From: Gammaproteobacteria bacterium LSUCC0096
GTDB taxonomy: Bacteria > Pseudomonadota > Gammaproteobacteria > Pseudomonadales > Litorivicinaceae
Length of the DNA: 64,000 nt
NCBI GenBank assembly: GCA_008087055.1
Contig: VIEA01000001.1
Location: 322,514-386,513 of the forward strand
Direction of reading: 5' to 3'
Of the stretch, positions 49,548 to 58,576 are shown one piece after another (the stretch's first letter is position 1; each line of letters starts with the position of its first letter). The translations under genes and the position numbers were made by a program. Below the pieces are notes generated by a model. That model did no database searches, was not told the origin of the DNA, and was given only the letters and a program-made list of their open reading frames with translations.

Positions 49548-49601
49548 ATGAACACGCAATTCGCCAATAACATTCTTCTACTTGGCCTTCGACTGCCCTG
49601 A
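49548..49601 (+). CDS. leuA leader peptide (17 residues, five leucines)
   Basis: MNTQFANNILLLGLRLP, then TGA. Leucine occupies residues 10, 11, 12, 14 and 16, using codons CTT, CTA, CTT, CTT and CTG. The stop codon lies in the loop of a terminator-like hairpin that is followed by five T residues, 75 bases before the leuA ATG. This is the classic layout of attenuation by leucyl-tRNA supply. No strong Shine-Dalgarno sequence is visible. Confidence 0.72.
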   Translation: MNTQFANNILLLGLRLP

Positions 49602-49618
49602 TGGGCGGTTCAGTTTTT
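49591..49618 (+). terminator. Attenuator hairpin in the leuA leader
   Basis: GACTGCCC (49591-49598), loop TGAT, GGGCGGTT (49603-49610), an 8-bp stem with two G-U pairs, then CAG and TTTTT. It overlaps the last codons of the leucine-rich leader peptide. Stalling at the leucine codons would cover its 5' arm. Confidence 0.68.
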
Positions 49619-49693
49619 ATCGTATTCGATTTCTATTTGTATTCAATTTTTGTATGTATTGCCAAACGGCTTTAGGTCGTTGGAGAGATTAAG

Positions 49694-51244
49694 ATGGCGA
49701 AAGATCAATTAATCATTTTTGACACGACGTTACGTGATGGAGAACAGAGTCCAGGCGCGTCAATGACTCGTGATGAGAAAGTTCGTATTGCAAAAGTACT
49801 TGAGCGTCTTCGTGTTGATGTTATCGAAGCAGGTTTTGCTGTTGCGAGTCCTGGCGACTTCGAAGCAGTTAAAGCCGTCGCGTCCGCGATCAAAGACTCA
49901 ACAGTTTGCAGCTTGTCGCGTGCACTTGATCGCGATATTGAGATTGCAGCAGAAGCGATTGCGCCAGCACCGCGTCGTCGAATTCACACGTTCATAGCGA
50001 CTAGCCCGATCCACATGAAGCACAAACTGAAGTTGGAACCGGAGCAGGTTATTGAACAAGCTGTTTACGCAGTGAAAAAAGCGCGTCAGTACACAGATGA
50101 TGTTGAGTTTTCTGCAGAAGATGCGGGTCGCTCAGACATCGATTTCTTGGCTCGCGTGTTTGAGGCTGTTATCGACGCAGGTGCGACGACATGTAACTTC
50201 CCTGATACCGTGGGGTATAACCTTCCATTCCAGATTGAAGACACCATTCGAACGCTCTTAACCAAGATCCCTAATGCCGATAAGGCTATTTTTTCCGTTC
50301 ATTGCCATAACGACCTAGGGGTGGCCGTTGCGAATTCGCTCGCAGCTGTCCGTGCGGGTTGTCGGCAAATTGAGTGTACGATTAACGGACTCGGGGAACG
50401 TGCTGGTAATACATCGCTTGAAGAGGTGGTGATGGCAGTGAAAACGCGCGCTGATATTGTTGATGTGGAAACTCATATTGATACCCAGCACATTGTCCCT
50501 GCATCTCGTCTCGTGTCCTCGATCACTGGGTTCCCGGTTCAGCCAAATAAGGCCATTGTCGGTGCGAACGCTTTTGCCCATGAGTCAGGCATTCATCAAG
50601 ATGGTGTTTTGAAGCATCGTGAAACTTACGAAATCATGCGCGCGGAAGATGTGGGTTGGCATACCAATAAAATGGTTTTAGGTAAGCACTCAGGGCGTGC
50701 TGCATTCAAGTCGCGGTTAGATGAACTTGGAATCATCTTGGCAGACGATCAAGCATTGAATGATGCATTTGCGCGTTTCAAAGACCTTGCTGATCGTAAG
50801 CATGAAATCTTCGATGAAGACTTGCAGGCATTGATGAATGCTCAAAAAATGGAAGCTGACAGCGCGCGTTACGATCTTGCGGATTTGTCTGTCACCTCCA
50901 AAATGGGTGTTGCACCAACAGCACACTTGAAGCTTCGCGTTGATGGATCTGAAATCGATGCCTCGGCTCAAGGTGATGGACCGGTAGATGCTGTCTATAA
51001 AGCGATTGAATCTGTAGCGAAATCCGGTAGTGATCTTCAGTTGTATTCAGTGAATGCGATTACCACTGGGACAGATTCTCAGGGTGAAGTTACCGTGCGT
51101 CTTGAGAAATCAGGGCGGATCGTCAATGGACTTGGCGCAGATACAGATATCGTTGTGGCTTCAGCAAAAGCGTATCTGCACGCGCTGAACTTGATTGAGA
51201 AGCCGCTTGATAAGCAACACCCCCAAAAGTCTGAGGGCATTTAA
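49694..51244 (+). CDS. leuA: 2-isopropylmalate synthase
   Basis: A 516-residue type I IPMS: catalytic barrel with [33 protein letters not shown] (metal His), [16 protein letters not shown] and a C-terminal LeuA regulatory domain (from about residue 390) for leucine feedback. Start codon follows GGAGAGATTAAG. Controlled by the upstream leader. Stop overlaps the next ATG as TAATG. Confidence 0.97.
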   Translation: MAKDQLIIFDTTLRDGEQSPGASMTRDEKVRIAKVLERLRVDVIEAGFAVASPGDFEAVKAVASAIKDSTVCSLSRALDRDIEIAAEAIAPAPRRRIHTFIATSPIHMKHKLKLEPEQVIEQAVYAVKKARQYTDDVEFSAEDAGRSDIDFLARVFEAVIDAGATTCNFPDTVGYNLPFQIEDTIRTLLTKIPNADKAIFSVHCHNDLGVAVANSLAAVRAGCRQIECTINGLGERAGNTSLEEVVMAVKTRADIVDVETHIDTQHIVPASRLVSSITGFPVQPNKAIVGANAFAHESGIHQDGVLKHRETYEIMRAEDVGWHTNKMVLGKHSGRAAFKSRLDELGIILADDQALNDAFARFKDLADRKHEIFDEDLQALMNAQKMEADSARYDLADLSVTSKMGVAPTAHLKLRVDGSEIDASAQGDGPVDAVYKAIESVAKSGSDLQLYSVNAITTGTDSQGEVTVRLEKSGRIVNGLGADTDIVVASAKAYLHALNLIEKPLDKQHPQKSEGI

Positions 51245-51954
51245 TGCAAACACTGCCACCGGAGGAATCGCGTAAGATTCTGGATGCGATGGGCATCCCG
51301 GTGGTGGTCCTTCGTGACCGTCCTATCGATACACCAACGTCTGAATCAGAGCCAACGCCCTCGGAGTCTGTATCGAGGAAGACTGCTTCCGATTTGATTC
51401 AATCGTTGGACAACAGTCCATCCAAGGTTTCTGAAACAATCAAAGTCAGAGAGCTTGAGAAGGCAAACGCCCTAGAGGCTGTTCCTACAGACTCATCGAG
51501 CTTACCGTCTGACGTAAGCGTACCAACAACTGAACAAAAGCCGCTCCGCTTCACTTTAGTGAGTGCGGTATCGGCTGATACCCTTTTAGCATGTGAACTT
51601 CCCGAGTGGGCCGGTGGGCTGTTGGAAGGTCGTTTAACGGGGTTATGTGCAGACCTCCTGCGCGCACTTTCTCCATCCGCTCAAGATGTGGATTGGCAAT
51701 ATTTTCATTGGCCGATTTCAGGGATTAAGGATCATGGTCGTGAGGCAGCTATTGATGCCTTAGACGCATGGTTGCACCGGCGGTGGGCTGAAACCACCTC
51801 CACAGATCCTGTTATTGCCTTCGCTGTATCGCAAATCGACCTCTCGTCGATTTTCTCTGATGCCTTGGTGCTGCCATCATTAGAGGAGCTAGCTGTCTCA
51901 AGTAACGCGAAGCGTTTAGCATGGGGAGTCATGCGAGAGCGGGCTCGTGGTTGA
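51244..51954 (+). CDS. HolD-like protein (possible DNA polymerase III psi subunit) with long linker
   Basis: A 236-residue protein. The N-terminal segment ILDAMGIPVVVLRDRP resembles the E. coli psi motif QLGITQWSLRRP that binds the clamp loader; the C-terminal domain (about 110-236) has GLCADLLRALSPSAQDVDW and SSNAKRLAWGVM, similar in pattern to the end of HolD. Between them lies a Ser/Thr/Pro/Glu-rich, probably disordered stretch (about 25-100). The gene stands directly before rimI, where holD is in E. coli. The assignment is by motif and position, not certain. Overlaps leuA by one base and rimI by 8. Confidence 0.55.
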   Translation: MQTLPPEESRKILDAMGIPVVVLRDRPIDTPTSESEPTPSESVSRKTASDLIQSLDNSPSKVSETIKVRELEKANALEAVPTDSSSLPSDVSVPTTEQKPLRFTLVSAVSADTLLACELPEWAGGLLEGRLTGLCADLLRALSPSAQDVDWQYFHWPISGIKDHGREAAIDALDAWLHRRWAETTSTDPVIAFAVSQIDLSSIFSDALVLPSLEELAVSSNAKRLAWGVMRERARG

Positions 51955-52417
51955 CACTCTGTCGTTTCGATTGATGGAAGAATCGGATCTCGATGCGGTC
52001 TGTGAGCTTGAGGCACGTGCTTACGAATTCCCCTGGTCTCGCGTAATTATCGGTGGCTGTACGACCGTTCCCTACCGAATCTGGCTCGGGTTTCGTCCTG
52101 GCGAATCGACTCATATTTCTCAGGCTTTTTTGTCGATAACCCTGGATGAAGCGCACATACTGAATGTATCCGTTGAGCCTGGTCTCCAGGGGCATGGTTT
52201 TGGAGGGCAGATGCTCAATCATCTGATCGAGGATGCTCGTACCCAAGGTGCTCGGCAGATGTTTCTTGAGGTTCGTGAATCAAACCAAGTTGCGATTCAG
52301 ATGTATCTCAATCATGGATTCAATGAAATCGGCCGACGACAAAATTACTACCCAACTAAAGCGGGTCGCGAAGACGCCCTAGTCTATGGTTTGCAGCTAC
52401 GATTTGATCAGGTCTGA
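51947..52417 (+). CDS. rimI: Ribosomal protein S18 alanine N-acetyltransferase RimI
   Basis: A 156-residue GNAT enzyme: MEESDLDAVCELEARAYEFPWS, acetyl-CoA loop VEPGLQGHGFGGQML and C-terminal EVRESNQVAIQMYLNHGFNEIGRRQNYY. GTG 51947. The 3' end overlaps fabY (convergent) by 21 bases. Confidence 0.92.
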   Translation: MVDTLSFRLMEESDLDAVCELEARAYEFPWSRVIIGGCTTVPYRIWLGFRPGESTHISQAFLSITLDEAHILNVSVEPGLQGHGFGGQMLNHLIEDARTQGARQMFLEVRESNQVAIQMYLNHGFNEIGRRQNYYPTKAGREDALVYGLQLRFDQV

Positions 52418-54238
52418 GTATTTTGTCTTGGCCTGATTCAAAGTCATGCTACTGCCAAAGCCTGGCACATTGATTGAGTCGGGACCCATTTCAATATCTG
52501 AGCCTTCGACAATATTTTCGCCATAGTGGTAAAGAATCTCGATTGTTCCTCGGTCAATTTCATGACGATAGCGTTCTTGTCGAGATTGCACTTCGTCAGA
52601 CCCCTTGATGTGGACTGACCCATGACGTGATTTGAGAAGTTCCGCTGTGGCCTCCGGTGACAAGATCGCCGCTGTCGCATTGTTACCACCGAAACCCTTA
52701 GCATTGATCAATGCTGCTGAGATTTGTTGCTCTCTTGATTTCAGTACGAAGTCGAGTCCGTCTTGAATGACATCTGGAGCTAAGGATTCTGTTGTTTGGA
52801 TGCCTGGTGCAATTTGTGATGCAAATGCACCTAAGCTGACAGCTAATTGGTCGCCACCTGCAGTTCCTTGCGAGTGTCCGAGTTGGCTCTTTACGGCACT
52901 GATCGACCATGCATCGAGACCGAATGCAGTTGCAACGCGCGACAGTACATCCGATTCCGTGACTCGGTTTTGCGGCGTGCTTGTCCCATGGGCTTGAACG
53001 AGTGTTTCGTGTGCAAGTGCGTCTTGTCCAAGTAAATCTCGAATACTTGCTGCCGCCTGAGCGAGTGTTAAATAGTTGCCAGCTCCTGGCGCAGAAATAC
53101 TGCGCTTACCACCATCGGCATGGCTCGCTACAGTTGGCACAGACCCGTAGATCGTTGCACCGAGCTCAATCGCTAACTGATCATCCATTAAGATCACATA
53201 CTGGCTCGATTCACCCATAGTGAATCCGCAATTCAAGCCAAATGGGCGACTCGTTTTTCTGTAATTTGGTGTCTCATGTTCACCGAGTCCATCAAGCTCG
53301 CGTAGCCCCTGATCTTCTGCAAGGGCTCCCATTGCACGGAACCCTTCAATGACCTCAGGAGTAATTGGGCAGTCTGCGCCACCTACGATTGCGATTTTGT
53401 AGCGTCCTTCTTGAATCCCATCGACTGCATTGTGCAAGTTGTATAGGAAGCTTGCGCACGCCCCCATGCTAGCTCCTGAGCGACCTAGACTGCCGAGTAC
53501 ATAGGCATTACTGAAATCGGCAGGCATTTGAGGATAACCAAGAGGTAATTGCTTTGATGTCGTACGCTTACCAAGAAGCGCACTTTTCAGCATTCCGCCA
53601 AACCCTGATTCATCCATTTGTCCGATCGATGAGCCAGCAAACACCGCAACTTGGTTTGGGGCGATGTGTTGCTTAATTTGGTGCCATTGAAGCCCGGAGC
53701 TTAACCAGCAGTCAGATAACGCGAATAAAGCAAGCTGAAGCGTTCTGGGATGGTTCCTCGATGGATAGAACATGTCTGGTCTAAACCCGGTCGGCGCCAT
53801 CCCGGCGGCCTGTACAGACAGTTTGCGGGTGCAGGGTTTTAAGACATCACTTGGTTCAATAACATACTCTGTTAATCGACCTTCTTTGCGCCCAATGGTC
53901 CACCCTTGCGGCAGTGGATTTGGTGCTTGCAGAGGTCCAAGCCAGATACTGGTTGGTTCCTTGGTGTGACCGAGTCGGTGAAGAGGGATTTCATCAGGAT
54001 TAAACCAATCCGGATGAATTCTGCGGATCAGTGTATTCTCAAGCGCGTGCCGAGCTTGCGCCTCATTCATCGAAATTTCAGGGCCCATACCAATGAGGGC
54101 TCCGATCTGGTCAACAGTGCGGGCCTTTTCAGATGGTGAGAGCGCATCGATGATAAGGCGTCTGAATGCCTGATGGTCTGAGCTCCGGCCCGCGGCATTG
54201 ATGCCGCCAAATCCGACAATAAGAGGTAATGCAGTCAC
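52397..54238 (-). CDS. fabY: Beta-ketoacyl-ACP synthase FabY
   Basis: A 613-residue thiolase-fold enzyme like Pseudomonas PA5174, which condenses acetyl-CoA with malonyl-ACP to start fatty acid synthesis in place of FabH. Catalytic Cys in SMGACASFLYN, His in QAHGTSTPQNRVTE and VKSQLGHSQGTAGG, and glycine-rich NAKGFGGNNA. The open frame starts at TTG 54274, but GTG 54238 gives the N-terminus MTALPLIVGFGG, which fits FabY, and leaves room for a promoter in front of ampD. Confidence 0.88.
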   Translation of the reverse strand: MTALPLIVGFGGINAAGRSSDHQAFRRLIIDALSPSEKARTVDQIGALIGMGPEISMNEAQARHALENTLIRRIHPDWFNPDEIPLHRLGHTKEPTSIWLGPLQAPNPLPQGWTIGRKEGRLTEYVIEPSDVLKPCTRKLSVQAAGMAPTGFRPDMFYPSRNHPRTLQLALFALSDCWLSSGLQWHQIKQHIAPNQVAVFAGSSIGQMDESGFGGMLKSALLGKRTTSKQLPLGYPQMPADFSNAYVLGSLGRSGASMGACASFLYNLHNAVDGIQEGRYKIAIVGGADCPITPEVIEGFRAMGALAEDQGLRELDGLGEHETPNYRKTSRPFGLNCGFTMGESSQYVILMDDQLAIELGATIYGSVPTVASHADGGKRSISAPGAGNYLTLAQAAASIRDLLGQDALAHETLVQAHGTSTPQNRVTESDVLSRVATAFGLDAWSISAVKSQLGHSQGTAGGDQLAVSLGAFASQIAPGIQTTESLAPDVIQDGLDFVLKSREQQISAALINAKGFGGNNATAAILSPEATAELLKSRHGSVHIKGSDEVQSRQERYRHEIDRGTIEILYHYGENIVEGSDIEMGPDSINVPGFGSSMTLNQAKTKYSDLIKS

Positions 54239-54293
54239 TGTGTTATCCGAGGTTGAAAGGACGTAATGTACCAAGATGAGGCCCAGTTGTGCT

Positions 54294-54821
54294 ATGCAGA
54301 ATCATCGCTTTTCTGATGCTTTGTGGATTCCAAGCCCACATTTTGATGAGAGACCCGCGGATGAAATTAGTTTAATCGTGATTCACGCCATCTCTCTGCC
54401 GCCTGAATTGCTGAACCCTTTGCCTGTGATGGCGTTTTTCCAAGGGACGCTTAACCATGAGACCGATCCTTATTTTGAGGCACTTAAAGACGTGCGGGTG
54501 TCTTCTCATTTGGTCATTGGACGGGATGGCGATGTCTATCAAGCTGTCGCATTTGATAAGCGCGCGTGGCATGCGGGACAGTCTGAATTTCAGGGTCGTG
54601 CGCGGTGCAATGACTTTAGTATTGGGATCGAATTAATCGGACCCGAAGAGGGGCCTTTTACTGATGCTCAGTATCAGTCGATCAACACGGTTTGCAAAAG
54701 GTTGTGCGACGCTTATTCGATCAATCCGAGCCACATTGTTGGTCATCGCGATATTGCACCTGGCCGTAAGATCGATCCAGGCGCAGATTTTGATTACGAC
54801 AGGATTCGACCGCTCAGTTAA
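54294..54821 (+). CDS. ampD: 1,6-anhydro-N-acetylmuramyl-L-alanine amidase AmpD
   Basis: A cytosolic zinc amidase that recycles muropeptides. Metal ligands: His in LIVIHAISLPPE, His and Asp in GHRDIAPGRKIDPG; also PSPHFDERP and WHAGQS. ATG 54294 gives 175 residues, close to E. coli AmpD; ATG 54276 would add six residues. The stop overlaps the convergent transporter gene by 4 bases. Confidence 0.94.
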   Translation: MQNHRFSDALWIPSPHFDERPADEISLIVIHAISLPPELLNPLPVMAFFQGTLNHETDPYFEALKDVRVSSHLVIGRDGDVYQAVAFDKRAWHAGQSEFQGRARCNDFSIGIELIGPEEGPFTDAQYQSINTVCKRLCDAYSINPSHIVGHRDIAPGRKIDPGADFDYDRIRPLS

Positions 54822-55711
54822 AGGGGGGGAGCGAGGGCTAGAGCGAGCGGCATCCAAAAAATTGCACCGATATTTCCAATTAAAACAATCGATGCGACCC
54901 GAGTCGGTTCTTGGTTATAACGCTCTGCGACCATGTAGTTGAGAACTCCTGGGGGCAACGCTGCAAATAAGATAAAGATGCTCCACTGTAGTGGATCGAG
55001 TTGCATCAGTGGTTCAAGCCCGTAAGCGATTAGTAATCCAATGATTGGGCAGAGAATAGCCGCGAATATCCCGACACCTAGATCATTTGTTGTCACGTCT
55101 TGCATCCGGATACCGAGTGAAAATAGCATGAGTGGAATTACGATTTGTCCAAGCATGTCGATAGGAACGAGCACGACTTCCGGAATAGCGGTGTGCGTGA
55201 ATCCAACTGCGAGCCCAGCGAAGGTCGCGAGAATGGTTGGGACAGAGATCCGGTTCAATACTTTTGCCCGGTGGTCAAGGATATAAAAGCCAAGTGTGAA
55301 GTGAATAAATTGTGAGACGATAAAAATTACGATCGCCGCGGGCATCGCAGTTTCACCAAAGGCCAACAAAACAAGTGGTAATGCGAGGTTACCTGTGTTG
55401 GTAAACATCATGGGTGGAATGAGTGTTTTTGGCTGAATTCCTGTCAGTTTGCAGATTGGCCATACAAGGAGCCCCGAGCCTAACACGACTCCAACGGTAC
55501 CAAGTGCAAGCGGTATGTATTCGGTCAGATCGACCGATTTCGCTGCCAGAACTGAAAAGATCAGCATCGGAACAAAGAGTTCCATGTTGATTTGATTCAT
55601 TGTTGACATATTGGGGCGGCGCCATCGCCCATAGGCGTAGCCGATAATCACAACAATCAATACGGGGATGACGCTCCCGAGAATGCGGTCAAGAATGATG
55701 TCATTTGACAC
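54818..55711 (-). CDS. AEC-family transporter (auxin efflux carrier-like)
   Basis: A 297-residue inner membrane protein with about ten hydrophobic segments in two inverted halves: IPVLIVVIIGYAYGR, TNTGNLALPLVLLAFG and PPGVLNYMVAERY are family features. Bacterial members move malonate, malate or other organic anions. GTG start with AAGGA at 8 bases. It follows the alpha-hydroxy acid oxidase gene after 58 bases on the same strand, suggesting that it handles the same type of acid. Confidence 0.85.
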   Translation of the reverse strand: MSNDIILDRILGSVIPVLIVVIIGYAYGRWRRPNMSTMNQINMELFVPMLIFSVLAAKSVDLTEYIPLALGTVGVVLGSGLLVWPICKLTGIQPKTLIPPMMFTNTGNLALPLVLLAFGETAMPAAIVIFIVSQFIHFTLGFYILDHRAKVLNRISVPTILATFAGLAVGFTHTAIPEVVLVPIDMLGQIVIPLMLFSLGIRMQDVTTNDLGVGIFAAILCPIIGLLIAYGLEPLMQLDPLQWSIFILFAALPPGVLNYMVAERYNQEPTRVASIVLIGNIGAIFWMPLALALAPPL

Positions 55712-55730
55712 GAGTTGCGTCCTTCAATAA

Positions 55731-55760
55731 TGGGGGCTGAACCCCACTGTCTGTGGGGTT
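55731..55760 (-). other. Two mutually exclusive hairpins between the oxidase and AEC genes
   Basis: AACCCCAC (55740-55747) can pair with GTGGGGTT (55753-55760) around a 5-base loop, or its CCCCA can pair with TGGGG (55731-55735). Neither is followed by a T-run on the minus strand. It may stabilise the 3' end of the oxidase transcript or modulate expression of the transporter. Confidence 0.35.
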
Positions 55761-55769
55761 GTTATTTAC

Positions 55770-56927
55770 CTATTTGCGGTGGAACCCGTCAGGAACGATA
55801 AGGATATCCTGATTGATATCGCTAATGCGAGTGCGTCCGCACAATCCCATCGTGGTATCGAGTTCTTTGTGGATGACTTTGAGCGCATCGGTCACGCCTT
55901 GTTCGCCATTTGCGCCTAAGCCGTAGGTGTAAGCGCGTCCGATCATTGTTCCTTTTGCGCCTAACGCGATGGCTTTCAGTACATCTTGGCCTGACCGAAT
56001 ACCACTATCAAACATGACTTCTGTTTTGTGACCCACGGCATCAACGATGTGCGAGAGCATTCGGATCGAGCTTGAGGCACCGTCAAGTTGACGGCCGCCG
56101 TGGTTGGAGACCACGATTGCATCTGCGCCGAGATCGGCCGCTTTTTTCGCATCTTCGGCGTCCAAGATTCCTTTCAAGATAACTTTGCCATCCCACATCT
56201 CCATGAGTTGGCCAATCCGTTTCCAATCGAGTGATTGGTCAAATGCTTCAGCGGTCCAGCTACTGAGTGACGATGCATCACTGACACCTTTGGCATGACC
56301 CACAATGTTGCCGAAGAAGCGACGCTTTGTGCCGAGCATTTCGAGACCCCAGCTAACTTTGGTCATCATGTCAGCAATCGATTTGATTGTGAGCTTCGGC
56401 GGGGCGGATAGCCCGTTTTTTAAATCTTTATGTCGCTGTCCGAGCATTTGGAGGTCAACCGTGATAACAAGCGCTGAGCAATTTGCTGCTTTGGCCCGTT
56501 CCATGAGTCTGCGCATAAAGTCGTCATCTTTTAATGTGTACACCTGAAACCAAAATGGATGGTCTGTATGTGCAGCGACGTCTTCGATAGAACAGATTGA
56601 CATCGTTGATAAGGTGTATGGAATTCCGAATTTTGCAGCCGCTCGAGCAGCTTTGATTTCGCCGTCTGCGCACTGCATGCCGGTGAGTCCGACCGGAGCG
56701 AGTGCAACCGGCATGGTCACATCCTGGCCAATCATGGTTGTCTGAGTTGAACGACCTTCCATGTTGACTGCGATTTTTTGACGAAAATGTAGTTCCTGGA
56801 AGTCTGAGGTGTTTTCAAGAAAAGTCTGTTCTGTCCAACTGCCTGTTTCGGCATAGTCATAGAACATTTTTGGGACGCGGCGTTTGTAGATCTGTTTCAG
56901 ATCTTCGATACAGGTGATAACCGGCAT
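55770..56927 (-). CDS. FMN-dependent alpha-hydroxy acid oxidase/dehydrogenase (LldD family)
   Basis: A 385-residue TIM-barrel flavoprotein: ALAPVGLTGMQ, FMN-binding residues, LVITVDLQMLGQRHKD, VILKGILDAEDAKKA, catalytic His in VSNHGGRQLDGA, and DSGIRSGQDVLKAIALGAKGTMIGRAY. Members oxidise L-lactate, glycolate or other (S)-2-hydroxy acids. An LldD-type lactate dehydrogenase is the best guess. Two PdhR-like operators lie upstream. Confidence 0.9.
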   Translation of the reverse strand: MPVITCIEDLKQIYKRRVPKMFYDYAETGSWTEQTFLENTSDFQELHFRQKIAVNMEGRSTQTTMIGQDVTMPVALAPVGLTGMQCADGEIKAARAAAKFGIPYTLSTMSICSIEDVAAHTDHPFWFQVYTLKDDDFMRRLMERAKAANCSALVITVDLQMLGQRHKDLKNGLSAPPKLTIKSIADMMTKVSWGLEMLGTKRRFFGNIVGHAKGVSDASSLSSWTAEAFDQSLDWKRIGQLMEMWDGKVILKGILDAEDAKKAADLGADAIVVSNHGGRQLDGASSSIRMLSHIVDAVGHKTEVMFDSGIRSGQDVLKAIALGAKGTMIGRAYTYGLGANGEQGVTDALKVIHKELDTTMGLCGRTRISDINQDILIVPDGFHRK

Positions 56928-56950
56928 ATGGACTTTCCTTTTCCTCGTGG

Positions 56951-56977
56951 CGGCAAATTGGTCAGACCAATTTGCCG
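56951..56977. promoter_or_regulatory. 27-bp perfect palindrome, PdhR/LldR-like operator upstream of the oxidase gene
   Basis: Two 13-bp arms around a central A; the middle is ATTGGTCAGACCAAT, which fits the PdhR box ATTGGT-N3-ACCAAT exactly. It begins 24 bases upstream of the ATG at 56927, so a bound repressor would block transcription or early elongation. Confidence 0.75.
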
Positions 56978-57024
56978 TGATAACTTGCTAATGATAGATC
57001 TTTAGCTGACGAGCAAAAATTTTA

Positions 57025-57035
57025 TGGTCTGACCA
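57025..57035. promoter_or_regulatory. Second TGGTCTGACCA operator, upstream of the oxidase gene
   Basis: Perfect 11-bp palindrome TGGTCTGACCA, centred 66 bases from the 27-bp site and just after the stop of the small membrane protein gene. The pair could support looping or cover a promoter between them. Confidence 0.65.
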
Positions 57036-57041
57036 GTTGAG

Positions 57042-57242
57042 TTAGTCTTTCTTGCGTACTGTCTCGTCCCAGAGATCGTACAGTGCCATTCCGAAAACGA
57101 ATAATGTAATCAAAGCAAAAGGTAAACCGCCCCAGAATCCTGCGAATCCTGAAGAGATACTCTGTGATAATCCAAATACAAAAATTGCGAACAATGCAGT
57201 CGCAATAATGCCAATAATGAGTTGTAGTCGTTGTGGAAGCAT
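57042..57242 (-). CDS. Small two-helix membrane protein in the TRAP operon
   Basis: A 66-residue protein with two membrane segments (LQLIIGIIATALFAIFVFGL and GLPFALITLFVFGMALYDL) and a charged C-terminus WDETVRKKD. Not recognised; small membrane proteins of similar shape occur near TRAP transporters. Its ATG overlaps the amidase stop as TAATG, so it is translated from the dctPQM-amidase transcript. Confidence 0.7.
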   Translation of the reverse strand: MLPQRLQLIIGIIATALFAIFVFGLSQSISSGFAGFWGGLPFALITLFVFGMALYDLWDETVRKKD

Positions 57243-58576
57243 TAGTCTTCTCCTTCCTCAAATAAATGGGTCATGAACCAATTCGCGGTTCTCAGTAAAC
57301 GAGCATCATCCTTGTAGCGGCCAATCATTTGTAAGCCGATCGGGAGTCCGTTTTCTCCCTGCAAAATCGGGAGATTCAAAGTGGGTAATCCAGCGAGAGT
57401 CCATACTGTGCAGAAAATTGGACTGCCTGTATGCCCTTCGCTCAAAAGAGGTGCCTCACCTGCTGCTGAAGGCGACAAAATGGCATCGAAGTCTTCAAAG
57501 AAGTTTCTGAAAAACTCATCTAATGACTGTTTGATGCCAAGCGCTTCTTGATATTGGTCTTCAGAATACGCTTTGCCGTCAGCGAGCATTGCCTTCAGGG
57601 TATCCGACAATTGATCGTTGCCATACAAACCCATGGTCTCAAAAGCAGCCGCAGCTTCTTTCAAATGAATCGTACGTTGTGCTTCGATGAGCTGATCGAA
57701 GACTGGCGGTGCTTCTAAAACCTCAACTCGTCCTTCAAGTGCCTCGGCAACTTCCCTGAATCCTTCTGTGCACGCATGTGACTGAAGGTTGCTGTAGGGA
57801 AGCGTCATGATCGCAAAGTTGGGCTCAATCGGTGGGTCTGACAGAAAGCCATCAACGCAAGCGGGTCGCGGCGCTGCAATACTATGCGGATCTCTGCTGT
57901 CGTGGATTGATAGCACATCGACCACTGTTGCAATGTCAGCAAGTGAAGCTGCAAACACACCCATTTGGTCAAGTGTTGGCGACTGCTCAAACACCCCAGT
58001 CCTCGAAATGATCCCAGCTGAAGGTTTCATGCCATAAACCCCGCAATAGGAAGCAGGACGAATGACGGAACCATTAGTTTGTGAACCGATTGCGATCGGT
58101 ACTTCTCCAGCAGCTACTGCGGCTGCTGATCCTGCCGATGAGCCGCCAGGAGAATGCTCAAGTGAGTGAGGATTTTTTGTCCGAGCCGGATGCATGGCTG
58201 CAAATTCAGTCGTCTCAGTTTTTCCAAGAATGACTGCGCCAGCAGCTTCTAATGCATCAACGAGTGCGGCATTGGATTCAGATACCTCGCCCATCAATTG
58301 TGAGCCACACCGGTGCGGCATGCCCTTGACTTCAATAATGTCTTTAAGACCGACTGGGCAGCCATGCAAACTACCGAATGCACTGCCATCCTTCCTTAGC
58401 CAGTCCATTGCATCTGCACGTTCGAGTGCGCGCTCGCGGTCGATAAATGACCACGCACCAATCGCTTCGTGAGATTCGATTTGATCCAAGCAGTGTTCAG
58501 TCCACTGCCGAGCGGTCAATCGACCGTCGGCAATGGCTTCCACTGTTTCGGCAATCGTTTGCGCAGATTCAGACAT
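57242..58576 (-). CDS. Amidase signature family hydrolase
   Basis: A 444-residue amidase with the Ser-cisSer-Lys triad: Lys in VGLKDIIEVKG, cis-Ser in SPGGSSAGSAAA and nucleophile Ser in GSQTNGSVIRPA. The substrate is not predictable; GatA is unlikely because no gatB/gatC is nearby and the gene belongs to a TRAP operon. Coupled to dctM by TAATG. It may release a carboxylic acid from an amide brought in by the transporter. Confidence 0.88.
   Translation of the reverse strand: MSESAQTIAETVEAIADGRLTARQWTEHCLDQIESHEAIGAWSFIDRERALERADAMDWLRKDGSAFGSLHGCPVGLKDIIEVKGMPHRCGSQLMGEVSESNAALVDALEAAGAVILGKTETTEFAAMHPARTKNPHSLEHSPGGSSAGSAAAVAAGEVPIAIGSQTNGSVIRPASYCGVYGMKPSAGIISRTGVFEQSPTLDQMGVFAASLADIATVVDVLSIHDSRDPHSIAAPRPACVDGFLSDPPIEPNFAIMTLPYSNLQSHACTEGFREVAEALEGRVEVLEAPPVFDQLIEAQRTIHLKEAAAAFETMGLYGNDQLSDTLKAMLADGKAYSEDQYQEALGIKQSLDEFFRNFFEDFDAILSPSAAGEAPLLSEGHTGSPIFCTVWTLAGLPTLNLPILQGENGLPIGLQMIGRYKDDARLLRTANWFMTHLFEEGED

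Noticed and set aside
49489-49551. 20-codon frame MDFIEKTDLQNVTFIGILKP before the leuA leader
   Set aside because: No amino acid bias or ribosome binding site; kept only as a remark in the leader finding.
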